In this document: piece after piece, positions 21,926-32,461 of the stretch | Position numbering within the stretch: the stretch's first letter is position 1 | How the letters are laid out: each line of letters starts with the position of its first letter | Source: Hygrophila difformis | Lineage: Eukaryota; Streptophyta; Magnoliopsida; Lamiales; Acanthaceae | DNA: 64,000 bases | Assembly (NCBI GenBank): GCA_030278955.1 | Contig: JAOANR010000015.1 | Coordinates: 23,804,064 to 23,868,063, forward strand | Direction: 5' to 3' | The notes under the pieces: model-generated | The model's input: the letters and a program-made list of their open reading frames with translations, nothing else | The model's database searches: none | Told to the model about the DNA's origin: nothing | Translations under genes and position numbers: made by a program

Positions 21926-24170
21926 TGTAGGTGAAGACACCCAATTTCAATACTCCTTCCTACTCCAGCGTTCGCATCTTCCTGTAAATATCACGAGCAA
22001 GTTCCACTTTCGCCGCAAGGCAGCCTGATTTCAAAACTATGTTGTGAGATGTTATGTCAGTCATCACCCCAAGTTACTGGAGATGGCATTATCCAAATGA
22101 ATATGTTGATACAATGTTTCAAATGCCGAGCAAAAGACAACATAAAAAGAAATGTATGGATAAAAGGGGACTAGAGCCATGTATCCTTCACATGCCGGGA
22201 TATCAGAAAGAAAGCCATAACTTTTATGGAAATGTCTTGATGAGTAAAAACAATAAAAGGCTGTGGGATCTAACAGATAATTAAAAAGGCCTTACTCCCA
22301 TTTTGCAGTAGATGTCCAGTGTGTAATTCAGATCATAAGCATTCACATTCATAAGACTGTTCAAAACATATAGTAGTATATTTGGAGTGACATTTCCAGC
22401 TCATAACTCCTGCAGTAGGGGTCATTCATAAACATTCCTCTCGAGTATAATAATTCCATTTACTAAAACAGAAGTAAACCCGGAAAGTTCCTTTCCTATG
22501 TGTAAACCCGGAAAGTTCCTTTCCTATGGTAGAGTTACAAAGTATGCCGGAAACACCAAAATGATTCAGTTTCCAGCAAGAATGCCTCAACAGAAGATTT
22601 GTTCTTGATACGACAAAAATTGTCAAAATAATGAAAATGGAAACTGCATATCATTGCAAGATGAAGATCTTAGGCAAACAAAAAGTAAATAACAAGTGTC
22701 AAGACAACTAACACAAATACCTCATAGATGACCTGGGATTTCAAGTAGTCTCCACAAAGACCACATACATCTATTATTGTGCGGTAGATGTGCATATTTT
22801 GAGTACTAATTTGTTTGGATGCTTCAAATGCTATCAAAGCAGACACCAAGTCGCTTTTCTTCCCAAATTCAAGAATGATGGAACAAATCAACGATTCAAC
22901 ATGATGGCAAGTTTGAGCATACCTATAGAAGCTCAATACTTAAAAATAAGTGAAACAGTCAGAACCAATGATGTGGAATTCCCTTCAACTAAATTCTTGA
23001 TTCTCTGTTTCTTTCTCACCTTCCTAAGGCTAGTTCTTTCCAAATTCTAAGTATATACACGTTTCGTTATCTTGTGACTTAAGGAAGACCTCATTACAGA
23101 GACAACAACCATTTCAATTTAATACTGAAAACAAACCTTATGGCTGTTGTACGATCGCTCTTCTTGATACAGAGGGTTATGTCATCAAATGGTTTCACCA
23201 ATTCTTTAATTGGAAACTGAGATCCTGAACCACAGATACATTTCTCAGTTTTTCCATCCTCCCTCTATGCTAACAAATTGACACAAAGCTTAGTAGTCTA
23301 TTTACAATTAGGGGCAATTACGGAAGTAGAGCAGCTCAAGCCCAAATTATGCATCATATATGTCTATTTCTAATAGATTTTTTTCAAAGACGGTTAGGTT
23401 AAGGAATTCCCATAGCAGGCAATGAGAGGATCTCCACAAATTTGTACTCAAGCACTCACTACTCAGTGCTCAACCTCAACCAAACATGCGAACATGATTA
23501 AGATCAATCCTAAAATTATGAGTTCAAATGGAGTTCACCTCTATTTACAATCGAAAAAGTACTTTTCACTTAATATAACCCTAATATGAAGCATTAACCA
23601 TGGTAGGAGATAGAAAATTGCATTAGCACGGCCTACAAAATACTAGTACTAAATTTAAACTAATACTTCATCCGTCTCATTCAAATTGCTACACTTCCTC
23701 CTGACACGCATGGGTTACATAATTTTAACTATTAATAACTTAAATTATGTACAAGAAAAAATTATAAAAAGTTGATATTAAACTATAAGATTAGACTCTA
23801 ACAAGATCTCACTTGACTATGTTTTTTCTTACATAACTATGATACAAATTTGAACCAAAGTTAAACAATGAATAATATAAAATAGTAGTGCTCCGTACCA
23901 ATTATAGTGAGAGGGTCAGAGGGAGGTAGTATACAAAAACCAAGATCTGCTACAGGAATTGACCAGCAAGAGTTTCCAATAAGCTTACTAGTTGTTCCAT
24001 CTGCCCGCAATTCAACAATCTACTGCACTCTCTTCTAAGCGACTCAACCGCAGCTGGCATTAAACAGCTGTGCCATCTCAATGCCCAACTTCCGAGCACC
24101 GCGCGACAGCATATCAACGGTTTAATCTAGCTTACCTTCGCAGAAATTCCGACGCACTTTCCAGAATCTT
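21926..24170 (-). pseudogene. Five-exon PPR gene remnant (resembles Arabidopsis At5g02830 type)
   Basis: Minus-strand exons with usable splice sites lie at about 24120-23964 (ECSRLLNCGQMEQLVSLLET), 23224-23137 (FPIKELVKPFDD), 22922-22721 (DLVSALIAFEASKQ, IYRTIIDVCGLCGDYLK), 22409-22296 (LNSLMNVNAYDLNYTL) and 22076-21926 (LAAKVELARDIYRKM). Phases match across the first joins. The repeats are typical 35-residue PPR helices, which bind organelle RNA. From memory the exon order resembles the chloroplast PPR At5g02830; this is not verified. Exon four has an in-frame TGA, exon five an in-frame TAG, and exon one a shift. The 3' half is missing where the copia scrap begins, so it is a truncated pseudogene. 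Confidence 0.65.
23664..23932. mobile_element. Stowaway-like MITE in a PPR intron
   Basis: The left end TACTTCATCCGTCTCAT and the inverted right end ATACTACCTCCCTCT match the common plant CTCCCTCCGTCCC terminus. The flanking dinucleotide is TA on both sides. Size is about 270 bp with no coding capacity. It lies between PPR exons one and two. Confidence 0.65.
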
Positions 24171-24225
24171 TACAGCTAATCCTAGAAGGTATGCCTAGAA
24201 GAATATACTAGTGGTAGTATCCTTA

Positions 24226-24731
24226 CCATTGTTTTAAATATCCTCGAAATTTCTGAAATTTCGACCGAAATTTCGGATTTTGGGACATTCCGAGACGAAA
24301 TTTCACATGTAATATTTGTTTTGTAAAATTTCCATTTAAAAAAATAAATTTTTTCTAAATTTTAAAAATATATTTTTTTAAAAAAATAAAAATTAAACTT
24401 TATGTTTCAACCCATATTGACGATGTCATCCAATTAACTTGTTTATCAATTTTAAGTCTCTTATCAATCAACATGGTGAATGATATTAATAATATATTAC
24501 TATCATATTATATCATTAAATGAGTATTGTTTAAATATTACTAATTTATATAGCAAATAGAGATGAAGAATTTTGAAATATCTTCCTTTTCATCATCTCA
24601 AAAACTCGAATCAGTTTTCTAAAAAAATTACAAATATCTCCAAAATTTCCCCCGAAATTTCAAATATCTTCGAAATTTTCCTAAATTTATATGTCCGATA
24701 TAGATACCGAAACTGATATTTAAAACCTTGG
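24226..24731. mobile_element. Probable MITE with GTTTTAAATATC inverted ends
   Basis: CCATTGTTTTAAATATC at the left and the inverse of GATATTTAAAACCTTGG at the right form inverted termini about 500 bp apart. The interior is rich in GAAATTTC words. No clear target duplication was found, so the superfamily is not assigned. Confidence 0.5.
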
Positions 24732-24876
24732 CCTAGACTACTCGTATTAAAATTTAAATATCAAATGGTTGGTTATTAGCTCTAACTATTCAAACCTCCC
24801 GTCCTCAGCGAGGTTCGAGGCGAGGAGGGTGTAATACCCAGGGCATCTCGGCATCTCCAATTTGAATTTTTTGAGT

Positions 24877-24936
24877 TTTATGAATAGTAAATACTCAAAT
24901 ACTCCAATTTGAATTTGAGTATTTACTATTCATAAA
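24877..24936. repeat. Perfect 24-bp inverted repeat
   Basis: The arm at 24877-24900 is the exact reverse complement of 24913-24936, around the 12-base loop ACTCCAATTTGA. It can form a long hairpin or cruciform. It could be the core of a foldback MITE. Confidence 0.85.
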
Positions 24937-25599
24937 CCTATATCACTTTTTATAATTAAATTAATTGTAATTTCATCTCTCCAATTATTGCAAATTGAAT
25001 AATATATTAATTTAACAATAGAAGACAATTTTTTTCTAATTTTATATTATGATTAATAATTTTATAATTTATACAATTTTTTTTAAAACTTACTTCATAT
25101 GTAATTAGATTAAACATTTTAAGTTTTTTTTTTTTGTTTTTAAGAAATTTTATTTTATAAAACAAATTTTAAACATAAAGATAACTAGATTACATTGGCA
25201 TAATTAATGAGTATTGAATTCGTGTGGGTTAATGTATAATTTATAAGAAATGGTTGGTATAATTAAAAAAATAAATAAGTTTCTATGAGAAAGAATATAT
25301 AGATAAGAGGTAATTAATAAAATAGGTCATGAGAAGGCACCTATTCCAGTTTTGGGCCATTAAAACTTCATTTTTGATTTTAGGCCATTAGAAACCAGCT
25401 TTGATCAGATCGAGGCCATTTAGACTTTTTCAAATTACCATTGACCCTACCAACTTTGATTTATTATACTTTTACCCCAACAGTTGACTTCCAACTTTAG
25501 TCTTATTCCCCTTTTACCCCAACTTTAGCTTTTTCATTTAAATTAGTCCAATGACAGCCCATCATGCTTTCGATAATTAAATTAAGCACTAAATTTCAT
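24937..25599. other. AT-rich intergenic stretch, no gene seen
   Basis: Contains only low-complexity A/T runs and short meaningless frames. Confidence 0.5.
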
Positions 25600-25760
25600 A
25601 CCTTGGGTTCGACAGCCTTGCTGCCGGGTTTCCTAAGCTCCGGGATTTTACGGACTTCCTCTAACCACGCAGCCGCGACTGATGGTTTGTCGATTCTTGG
25701 CTCCTTCAGCAACAAACAACACAGTCCTATTTCATTTCCTACCTTAGGACGTAACAAGGT
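25600..25760 (-). other. Exon-like island, unassigned
   Basis: This GC-richer island stands out from its AT-rich surroundings. Minus strand, no ATG: LLLKEPRIDKPSVAAAWLEEV, then IPELRKPGSKAVEPK and a stop, with a possible acceptor upstream. Plus strand: a frame from 25564 (ALLPGFLSSGILRTSSNH) ends at a good donor, AACAAG|GTATGG. I do not recognise either product and cannot choose a strand. Confidence 0.25.
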
Positions 25761-25823
25761 ATGGATAAAGTTTTTTTTTTTTTTGTAACTTATCGGAATA
25801 TTTGGAATACTGGAAGTCTGGAT

Positions 25824-25829
25824 TTTATT
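25824..25829 (-). terminator. Poly(A) signal of the endogenous pararetrovirus
   Basis: Minus-strand AATAAA about 210 nt downstream of the viral TATA box. This spacing fits the terminally redundant transcripts of Caulimoviridae, where promoter and polyadenylation signal lie close together. Confidence 0.45.
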
Positions 25830-26036
25830 GAAAAAATATTAAAAATATTACAGAAATATTTCTCTAATGGAGAAGACAGACACTTAGCTCCTGATATATG
25901 AGGATGCTTGACTCTGGGGGACTGACCCCATATTAAAAACAAATACAGAAAGGAAATTTTGTAGAAAGGAAATACAACTTATTATTTTGATGAGTTGGGA
26001 GGATTTTTGATGCCTCCCATCTGCTTCAAACTCCTT

Positions 26037-26044
26037 TATTTATA
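26037..26044 (-). promoter_or_regulatory. TATA box of the viral transcript promoter
   Basis: Minus strand GCGCCTATAAATAAAGGAG, in the non-coding stretch downstream of the last viral ORF. This is where pararetroviruses keep their full-length transcript promoter. Confidence 0.5.
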
Positions 26045-26448
26045 GGCGCCTGCGGACTTCAATCCCGGATTCCAATCTTCCTCTAAATCCTTGTGACGTC
26101 ACTGTGTTCGTCACTTGGCCTTAATTTCCACCGGCTACATTATTGTCCTTTTGCAATTATTGCGTTAGGTGGCTTTTAGTCAACTCTCCACATTCTCTTG
26201 TCGGCGACTTACTGCCAGTTACTCTGCTCTTCTTTGTCGGCTTTTAATTATGAGTGTTGCCGACACCTCTCTTTCTTTTACATCCAGCTAATCTTACTTT
26301 GGCTTGTGAAAGTTTTTTGGACATTTCTTCCCTTTGTCCTGTTCGGGTCCGGATTTTTTCTGGGTTACCCGGATCTTTGTACCGAATAGGGGTTCCTCCT
26401 GTTCTGCACAATATGGACATATGTGGTTATCCCATTGGCCAACATGCA

Positions 26449-27550
26449 TCATGTTGCATGCCTTCTTTCTGGTAGACTCGGTTGCTGGCAACTTGTTTTC
26501 CCAGATGAGCAACCTCTTCTTTCCGAAAACTCTGTGCTTTTCCCTTTTAAAGAATTAACCAGGAACGATCCATTTAAATTGTTTGAGAATATTTTAAACG
26601 GATATTTAACCTTTTCCATCTCTGTGAGACAGACCCAGGATCCCCATGCTCGTCGGGTGGAGATTTCATCTTCGCTGATTGAAGATACCAATGGTGCCCT
26701 CTCATCCATAGACTTAACTCTATTGAAGGCAATCATATCAGGTCTCTGTAATTTAATAAATTGAAAGACCGGATAAGAACCTTTCTCGACTATTTCTGGT
26801 GCCGCTGAAATGAACTTAAGCTCCAGAATATCTGCTCTTTGCAGGTGTGGGTTGTTCTGCCATGATTCGTGCACCGCGCTGCTTATCCATCCCGGAAGTT
26901 TTTCGATTTCCGGGAACCTTGGTGATGTAGTATGAACAGATGCTAATGCTCCAAAGTTATACCATTTTCAAACCTCTTCTGGTTTCGATCCTTCGAGCAT
27001 CCATACCCTGTTGTATCTCCTGGATGTCTCGATTACTATTTTGTTGGGGTTAATTCCCCTTTTGGAAACCAGTTGTTCCCATTTTCCATGGTAGTCCAGC
27101 CAGGCAGTAGATAGGACATTCTCGTCTGAATTAACCTTAGAGGTGCCTGTCATTGGCCTAAGGTTAATTTCTTCATCTTTTACCCCGGAGGCAGTGGGTT
27201 GACTTGAACTTTCGGAAATGTTACTTTCCTCTTGCTCAACATTTTTGTCGGTATCCGACAATGGTTCCTTTGAAGCAGTGCTTGAATCTGCCTCTTCATA
27301 TGTGACCACTTTAGCTTTTTCGGCACATTTCTCTTTGTTTACCAGGGAGGCTGACGCTTTCCTGATTAACTCTAATACTGTTTCCTACCGTGCTGTCATT
27401 ACTATATGGAGGCTCGTATATTGTTGCAGACCATGTCCACATCGCTCTGTTGTATTTGGCCAGCTGCTCGTGCATTGATCTCGAGCTGTCCAAAATGCTT
27501 TGATAGCTCCTCTAGGTTTTCTCTGAGGTGCCTGAATCTCGTAATGATGG
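26449..27550 (-). pseudogene. Pararetrovirus downstream ORF, unknown function
   Basis: Minus-strand frames follow RNase H directly. A Ser/Glu/Asp-rich part (27309-26968) contains KWEQLVSKRGINPNKIVIE. An in-frame stop near 26968 separates it from a segment (to 26449) with KLPGWISSAVHESWQ, FQFIKLQRPDMIAFN and SSISEDEIS. A frameshift near 27310 separates the N-terminal portion. I see no hallmark of a viroplasmin or aphid factor. A second ORF of unknown role at this place is known in florendoviruses. Confidence 0.45.
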
Positions 27551-27558
27551 AATCAGCT

Positions 27559-28790
27559 TCAAATGCTTCCATCTCTCGTCAAGAAATCTGCAAGAACATT
27601 TTCATGAGATTTTGTAACATCAATATCATAAGTATAATATTGACATTCAGCTTGCCATCTGATAATACGAGCTTTTTCAATTTTTGACTCAAGTTTATTT
27701 TTTAAAAAACCCCTAACATTAGTATTATCAACTTTTAATACAAATTTCTTTGCAAGTAAGAATAAAGGCCATTTTTTAAATGTTTTCCATACTGCAAAGA
27801 ATTCATTCTCGTTAATGTGCCAAAGTTTGGCCTGTTGTTCAGTGAACAACCCTCCTGTGTATCTACAAGGTTCTCGACCCGTAGTTGTTTTTCTCCTGAG
27901 CACTCCTGCCCATCGAAAATCATTGGCGTCTGTGTACACTACCAGCTCATCCTCATCTTGAGGTATCGCGAGTTTTGGCAAGTTATTGCAGACTTGCTTT
28001 AGTTCACGAATTCTCTTGGTATGGATTTCTTCCCATTTCCATCTAGAGCTTTTAGTCTCTTTCAAGAGTGGTCTAAAATCCTTTCTATATTTTGCAAGGT
28101 CTTTAATAAACATACCCGCAAAATTTACAACTCCTAAGAAACTCTGAAGTTGTTTCTTGTCTTTTAATATATCTAGAAAATTGCGGATTTTCTCCACAAT
28201 GTGTTCTTGTAACTCTATCCCTACTTCATCAATTTGAACTCCTAAGAATTCAATTTTGTTAGCAGCGATAGTGGCCTTTTTCTCAGAGAGAACTAGACCT
28301 TCCATGTGACATGCATCAGAAAATATTTCAAGATGTTTAATATGCTCTTTAATATTTCGAGATGCAATAAGAATGTCATCTATGTAGACGAACATAAACT
28401 CTAGATAATCCTTAAATAGATTATCCATCTTTCATTGGAATATATGAGGGGCATTAGAAAGTCCCATTGGCATAACATTCCAAATATATTGCCCTTGTGG
28501 GGTGGAGAATGCTGTGAATTTCTTCGACTCATTCTCCATCTTAATCTGATAGAAACCAGATTTGCAATCAAATTTAGAAAACACTTTAGCACCTTTGATG
28601 CAATCAATTAAGTGTTCTCTACTCGGAATGTAATAACCATCAAACTGTATTATTTTATTAATACGTTGACAGTTTATTACCAACCTGGGTTTACCTCTTT
28701 TTATTTCACCGTGGTTTCTTACCAAGAATCCAGGGCTACTATAAGCTGAGACTCCAGGCTCGATGAGTTTAAGATCGATATGCTTCTTGA
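27559..28790 (-). pseudogene. Pararetrovirus reverse transcriptase-RNase H
   Basis: This polyprotein segment copied the pregenomic RNA into DNA. RT motifs: a Ser-Ser-Pro-Gly-Phe entry segment, KPRLVINCQRIN, VFSKFDCKSGFYQI, MPMGLSNAPHIF and the catalytic FVYIDDILIAS. RNase H motifs: VVYTDANDFRW (first Asp), NENEFFAVW (Glu), KVDNTNVRGF (Asp) and NVLADFLTRD (last Asp). One in-frame stop at 28429-28431 lies between SNAPHIF and the YIDD motif. Otherwise the frame is open, so decay is modest. Confidence 0.8.
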
Positions 28791-28909
28791 TAATTTTGCT
28801 GCATATCTTTCTTATAATGCATATTCATTAAGATGGGTTTGTATCGAACATACTCATATTTATATTGTTCTTTTACATTTAGAGTAGCTTTGATCTTGTT
28901 TTTATCCCA

Positions 28910-29317
28910 CTATGCCAGAGGATCCTCGTTAAAGTTTCTCTGGATAAGTCTTTTGACATTTTCGAGGGACAATTTAGTTTCCCCATCAATGTCTAATGAA
29001 GTTATATTTAATGACTTCGTTTCCTGCATTGCTTCTTTGAGGTTTATAATTTCCTTAATAGAAGCTTCATCAAATCCCTGTTGTCTAAAAGACAACAAAG
29101 CCTTACCAAACTTTTTTTTATCCTGCATTTTTGGATGAGTTAGTTTGGCATCATCACCACGTTTGCTGCGAAATAATATAGGCATTAACGTGTTGAATGT
29201 CTTTTCTCTGCGCAGCACCTGTATCTCATTTCCACAACTTGTGGTAAATATTAAAAAATTATTTTTGTTATCTTGAATATATTTTGTAAAGGATTGTATG
29301 AAATTATTTCCTAACAA
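28910..29317 (-). pseudogene. Pararetrovirus protease-RT linker region
   Basis: 135 open codons on the minus strand begin with a protease-like LGNNFIQSF segment and continue through a charged region into the RT fingers. The next part is in another frame, so at least one indel lies near 28800-28900. No separate catalytic motif is seen. Confidence 0.5.
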
Positions 29318-29717
29318 AATATCCGCTCTTGTATCATGAAAGTAAATAGGATGCGTTTTTACCTTATATCAAGGTGTACCAAATGCTCATCAAATCATGA
29401 TATTGGCCTGTCGAATACCCTTATTTAGTATTAAGATTTTTTGGGAAAAATCTCTTCCTGCAATAATGGGTAATGATTCCATAGCTTCACTAGGACAAAC
29501 TCCTGGTTTTGCTGTGCAAATACCTGATCCTGAATCAATATAAGCTGCAAAATATTCTGACTTACATTGTTCATATATTATCCGTACTGAGATAAATGGA
29601 AAATGGACTTGTTATTTAATTCTGATGGTGTGACCCTTCAGATTAAATTCTATACTATTATCTTTTCTTACCCATGGTTTATGATTTTCGAGAAAACTTA
29701 ATCCCCAAAATTATAAC
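29318..29717 (-). pseudogene. Pararetrovirus aspartic protease region
   Basis: The minus strand contains the active-site phrase AAYIDSGSGICTA and downstream SLPIIAGRDFSQKI in one frame, with stops before and after. The Asp-Ser-Gly motif is the catalytic signature of retroviral-type proteases, which process the polyprotein. It is cut at its upstream edge by the insertion of element D at ATAAC. Confidence 0.6.
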
Positions 29718-31594
29718 TGTAACACCCGAGGAAAAACAAATTCAAATTGTTTTGAACTACGTCATGACTTGATCCCTTCACAGGGTACGTAGGCAGCTTA
29801 GAACTAATTTCTAAGTTCAGTCACGAAATAAATCACAAAATACATCACGAATTAGATCACAAGGACGATAGGAGATGTTGGAACCAATTTAGACTAGGCT
29901 AAGTAGGACCCGGAAATGTTGCGAGCGATAAGCCGGACTCGTAACAAGATTAAGGAGAAGATTCCGAAACGAAGACGACCCAGGGAATCGAGCTAACACG
30001 TAGAAAACCGATAGGGGAAAGCGAGGGAAGACCCGACGAAACACGCGGACCGCCGAACCGGCCGGTCCGGCCGGCCCCGCGCTGCCCGCGCGCCGCCGCG
30101 CGGCCACCGCGCGACCAAGGGCGTCGCGCCTCCAGGCTGGTCGCGCGTGCTCCGCGCGCACAAAAGCTTGGGTGCGCGCCACCAGCGCGCCAGAGGTGCA
30201 GGAGGTGTAAACTTTCCTTCCATGGCGATTTTCTTGCCAAAAATCCGACCTCAATCAATGGCAAGTCGATCACAACAATGGGGAAGGGCATAAGATCAGA
30301 TTTGGGGCGCCCCTCCCCATAATTCTCAGAAAACCTAACCCTAAACACCTCCAATACTCCTCTCCAAGTCGAAACCTCTCCGAACTCACTTTCCGGCAAG
30401 TATTCCGGCGACGGCAAGGCGAAAGGAACCAAGCTCTGCCCTCTAGACTCTTGGTAAGCTATTGTACAAAGTTTCAATTCGTCCATAGATCTCAGAAACT
30501 CATATTCTAACCCTTTTTCCTTACTACGATTTTCCGTCGGAAAACGAACAAAAAGCGATCGGAGAAGTTGGCCGTTCGTCGTGACCCTAGGACGTCCGGA
30601 AACCCAATCCAGTGACCCTATCATCATTCTAAGTAAGTTAAAACCTTACTCACAAATTTTCGTGGTTGTTTGTTGTTTAAATCTTGAGATATAGGCTTGT
30701 AACAAAAATCGGTTTTCAAAAACCCTATTTTCGTCCAATTTTAAAGCCTCGCCAAAAACTCGACCTTCGGGAATTCAAACCGAAAACTTTTCAACATAAA
30801 AGTTGTTCCTAACACCTTTATCTATCTTGTGTCCGAATTTCAGCCATTGACATTGAGTTTTGCTAACCCAATTTTCGCCGTGAACTTTCTGTATCGAACC
30901 GAACAATTTAATTCTGTGACAGATTCCTTCATTCAACTTGGTGCATGTTTTTTACCCATTTTTCGAATTATTTAACTTTGCATCTCTAAACAAAAGTTGT
31001 AGATAATTGTGTCTAGATTATGCATATAAAATTTCACGGATTTTGGTGTTCATTTGATATGTCAAACGACCGAGTTTTTAAAACTGTTTTGAAATCGTTT
31101 TAAGGGCCATGAGCATGCAGTGAGTTGCACTCGATTTTTGAGTACCAAGAATTCATTATTTCCAAATTCTTAAAACATGAAAGTTGTTCCTTAATGTGTC
31201 GTGTAGTTACTGTAAAAATTTCACATCGATTGGTTTTGAAATGAATTTTTAATCGGCGTTGCACGAACCTGTGACGAAAACAATTTTCAAGACATAAATT
31301 AATATTTGCAATAAACTCAATTTCAACTCACTTCGGAACCTTATTTCCAAAAACTTAAAACATGAAAGTTGTTCGTGTGTGTGTTTTTGAATTACTGACA
31401 AAGTTTCAGAATTTTTGGAGAAAAGACGAATTTTAAATTAAGAAAGGCGTAAACTGCCTCGAATAGGATTTTTCGAACTTGAGGAAACTCGAACTATGAA
31501 AACGCGATGTCGACCATTTGATAACTTTGAAATACGAACTTTCGAAAAATCCTGTTCACTAGGCTGAGCCGATCTTCATACTATCATTATCTTT

Positions 31595-31779
31595 GAGACT
31601 GCCTCGTTAGTGGTCTCCTTACTATCTGAGATTGCCTCGTTAGTGATCTCGCGCGCTGTTTTGTGGATCGCCTCATTAGTGGTCCTACTATCTTTTTGGA
31701 TCGCCTCGTTAGTGGTCCTACTATCTTTGAGACTGCCTCGTTAGTGGTCCTATGTTGAGATTGCCTCGTTAGTGATCTC
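31595..31779 (+). repeat. Covarying hairpin array in D 5' LTR
   Basis: Six units share the loop word GCCTCGTTAGT (one has GCCTCATTAGT). Flanks pair: GAGAC/GTCTC, GAGAT/ATCTC, GGATC/GGTCC twice, then a hybrid GAGAC/GGTCC, then GAGAT/ATCTC. The hybrid arose by loss of one unit that is still present in the 3' LTR. Confidence 0.8.
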
Positions 31780-32056
31780 CCGGTATGGTGTCCTCTTCTT
31801 AGTTTACGGGATGAAAAGTAAAAGACTCGTGTGAGTGTTTCATTATGCTTAAATCGTCTTTATCCTGCCTTTAATTATGTATTTAAAATTTATGCATCTT
31901 AAATTATGCTTTAAATTACGCTTTTAAAATTAGGTTCTTTAATCATGTTTTTCCGCTGCTAATAAATCATGTATTTTTAAATTCTCGTACGGTAAGCGAA
32001 ATCTTTAGTTTAAACACTTGTAACCCCCTTTATTTGTAGTTAGGGATTAACTTACT

Positions 32057-32074
32057 CAGTATATTTTTATACTG
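32057..32074 (+). other. Conserved stem-loop before the LTR acceptor (D 5' LTR)
   Basis: CAGTATA TTTT TATACTG, between TTACT and the pyrimidine tract. It is CAGCAC GTA GTGCTG in G and CAGCA/TGCTG in A, B and E. Confidence 0.75.
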
Positions 32075-32449
32075 ACAACCGTTGTCATTCCCTTTTTTTT
32101 TCAGAGTACGTCGAGTGACGCATTGCATATGCACTTGGGGGAAATCATAATGGACATTTTAAATTTCTGCATCGTACTGTTTTTACCGGGTCTGTTAAAC
32201 CCGAGGATTTGGCCATGTTGGCCGTGATTTTACTTTCCGCTGCACTTACTTTATTTATTTCCCGCACGTGATAATTTCTACTATCGTACTAAGTATTTTA
32301 AATTTCCGGACTAAATCTTGAAATGTTTTAAATCTTTTTCATACCCACAAGCCTTGCATTTCCTTAGCGAGCTCGGGAAGCCGTGTCTTGCTAGGGAAAT
32401 GCGGCAGTGACATCCCGGCCTGGGTTATCAAATCCGGGGTGTTACAAGT

Positions 32450-32461
32450 TGGTATCAGAGC
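32450..32461 (+). promoter_or_regulatory. Element D primer binding site
   Basis: TGGTATCAGAGC, complementary to the initiator-Met tRNA 3' end, 3 nt inside the LTR. Confidence 0.9.

Larger units (their letters stand above)
25824..29717 (-). other. Endogenous pararetrovirus (Caulimoviridae), split and decayed
   Basis: A minus-strand viral block contains, in transcription order, a short upstream piece at 39567-39416 (across element D), a protease region, an uncharacterised spacer, RT-RNase H, a second ORF, and then a promoter and poly(A) signal. RT and RNase H are of pararetroviral type, with no integrase or LTR. This separates it from the neighbouring Ty3/gypsy elements. The gene order with an extra ORF downstream of RNase H recalls the endogenous florendoviruses, but the genus is not secured. 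Movement and coat protein regions are not in the window. Stops, frameshifts and two retroelement insertions make this copy defective. Confidence 0.75.
30633..32104 (+). other. Predicted leader intron in D 5' LTR
   Basis: Donor CTAA|GTAAGT, acceptor CCTTTTTTTTTCAG|AGTACG, 1,472 nt, with branch-like TTAACTTAC 50-60 nt before the acceptor. The copy in the 3' LTR is 31 nt longer, exactly one hairpin unit. Confidence 0.5.
29718..32446 (+). repeat. Element D 5' LTR
   Basis: 2,729 bp. It starts with the conserved CTACGT...ACGTAG block (29757-29792), then a GC-rich part with a perfect hairpin CGCGCGG CCA CCGCGCG (30097-30113), the predicted intron, the hairpin array and the stem-loop near the end. 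Confidence 0.9.

Noticed and set aside
22054..22284. 76-codon plus-strand frame over the PPR region
   Set aside because: It overlaps a PPR exon and intron on the opposite strand and has no similarity I recognise.
31595..31779. Regularly spaced repeats resembling a CRISPR array
   Set aside because: The DNA is eukaryotic, repeats are about 12 nt with self-pairing flanks, spacers are not unique, and no cas gene is present. It is an LTR hairpin array.
32450..32461. tRNA-like match (TGGTATCAGAGC)
   Set aside because: It is only the 12-nt complement of the initiator-Met tRNA end next to an LTR, a primer site rather than a tRNA gene. No tRNA gene was found in the window.
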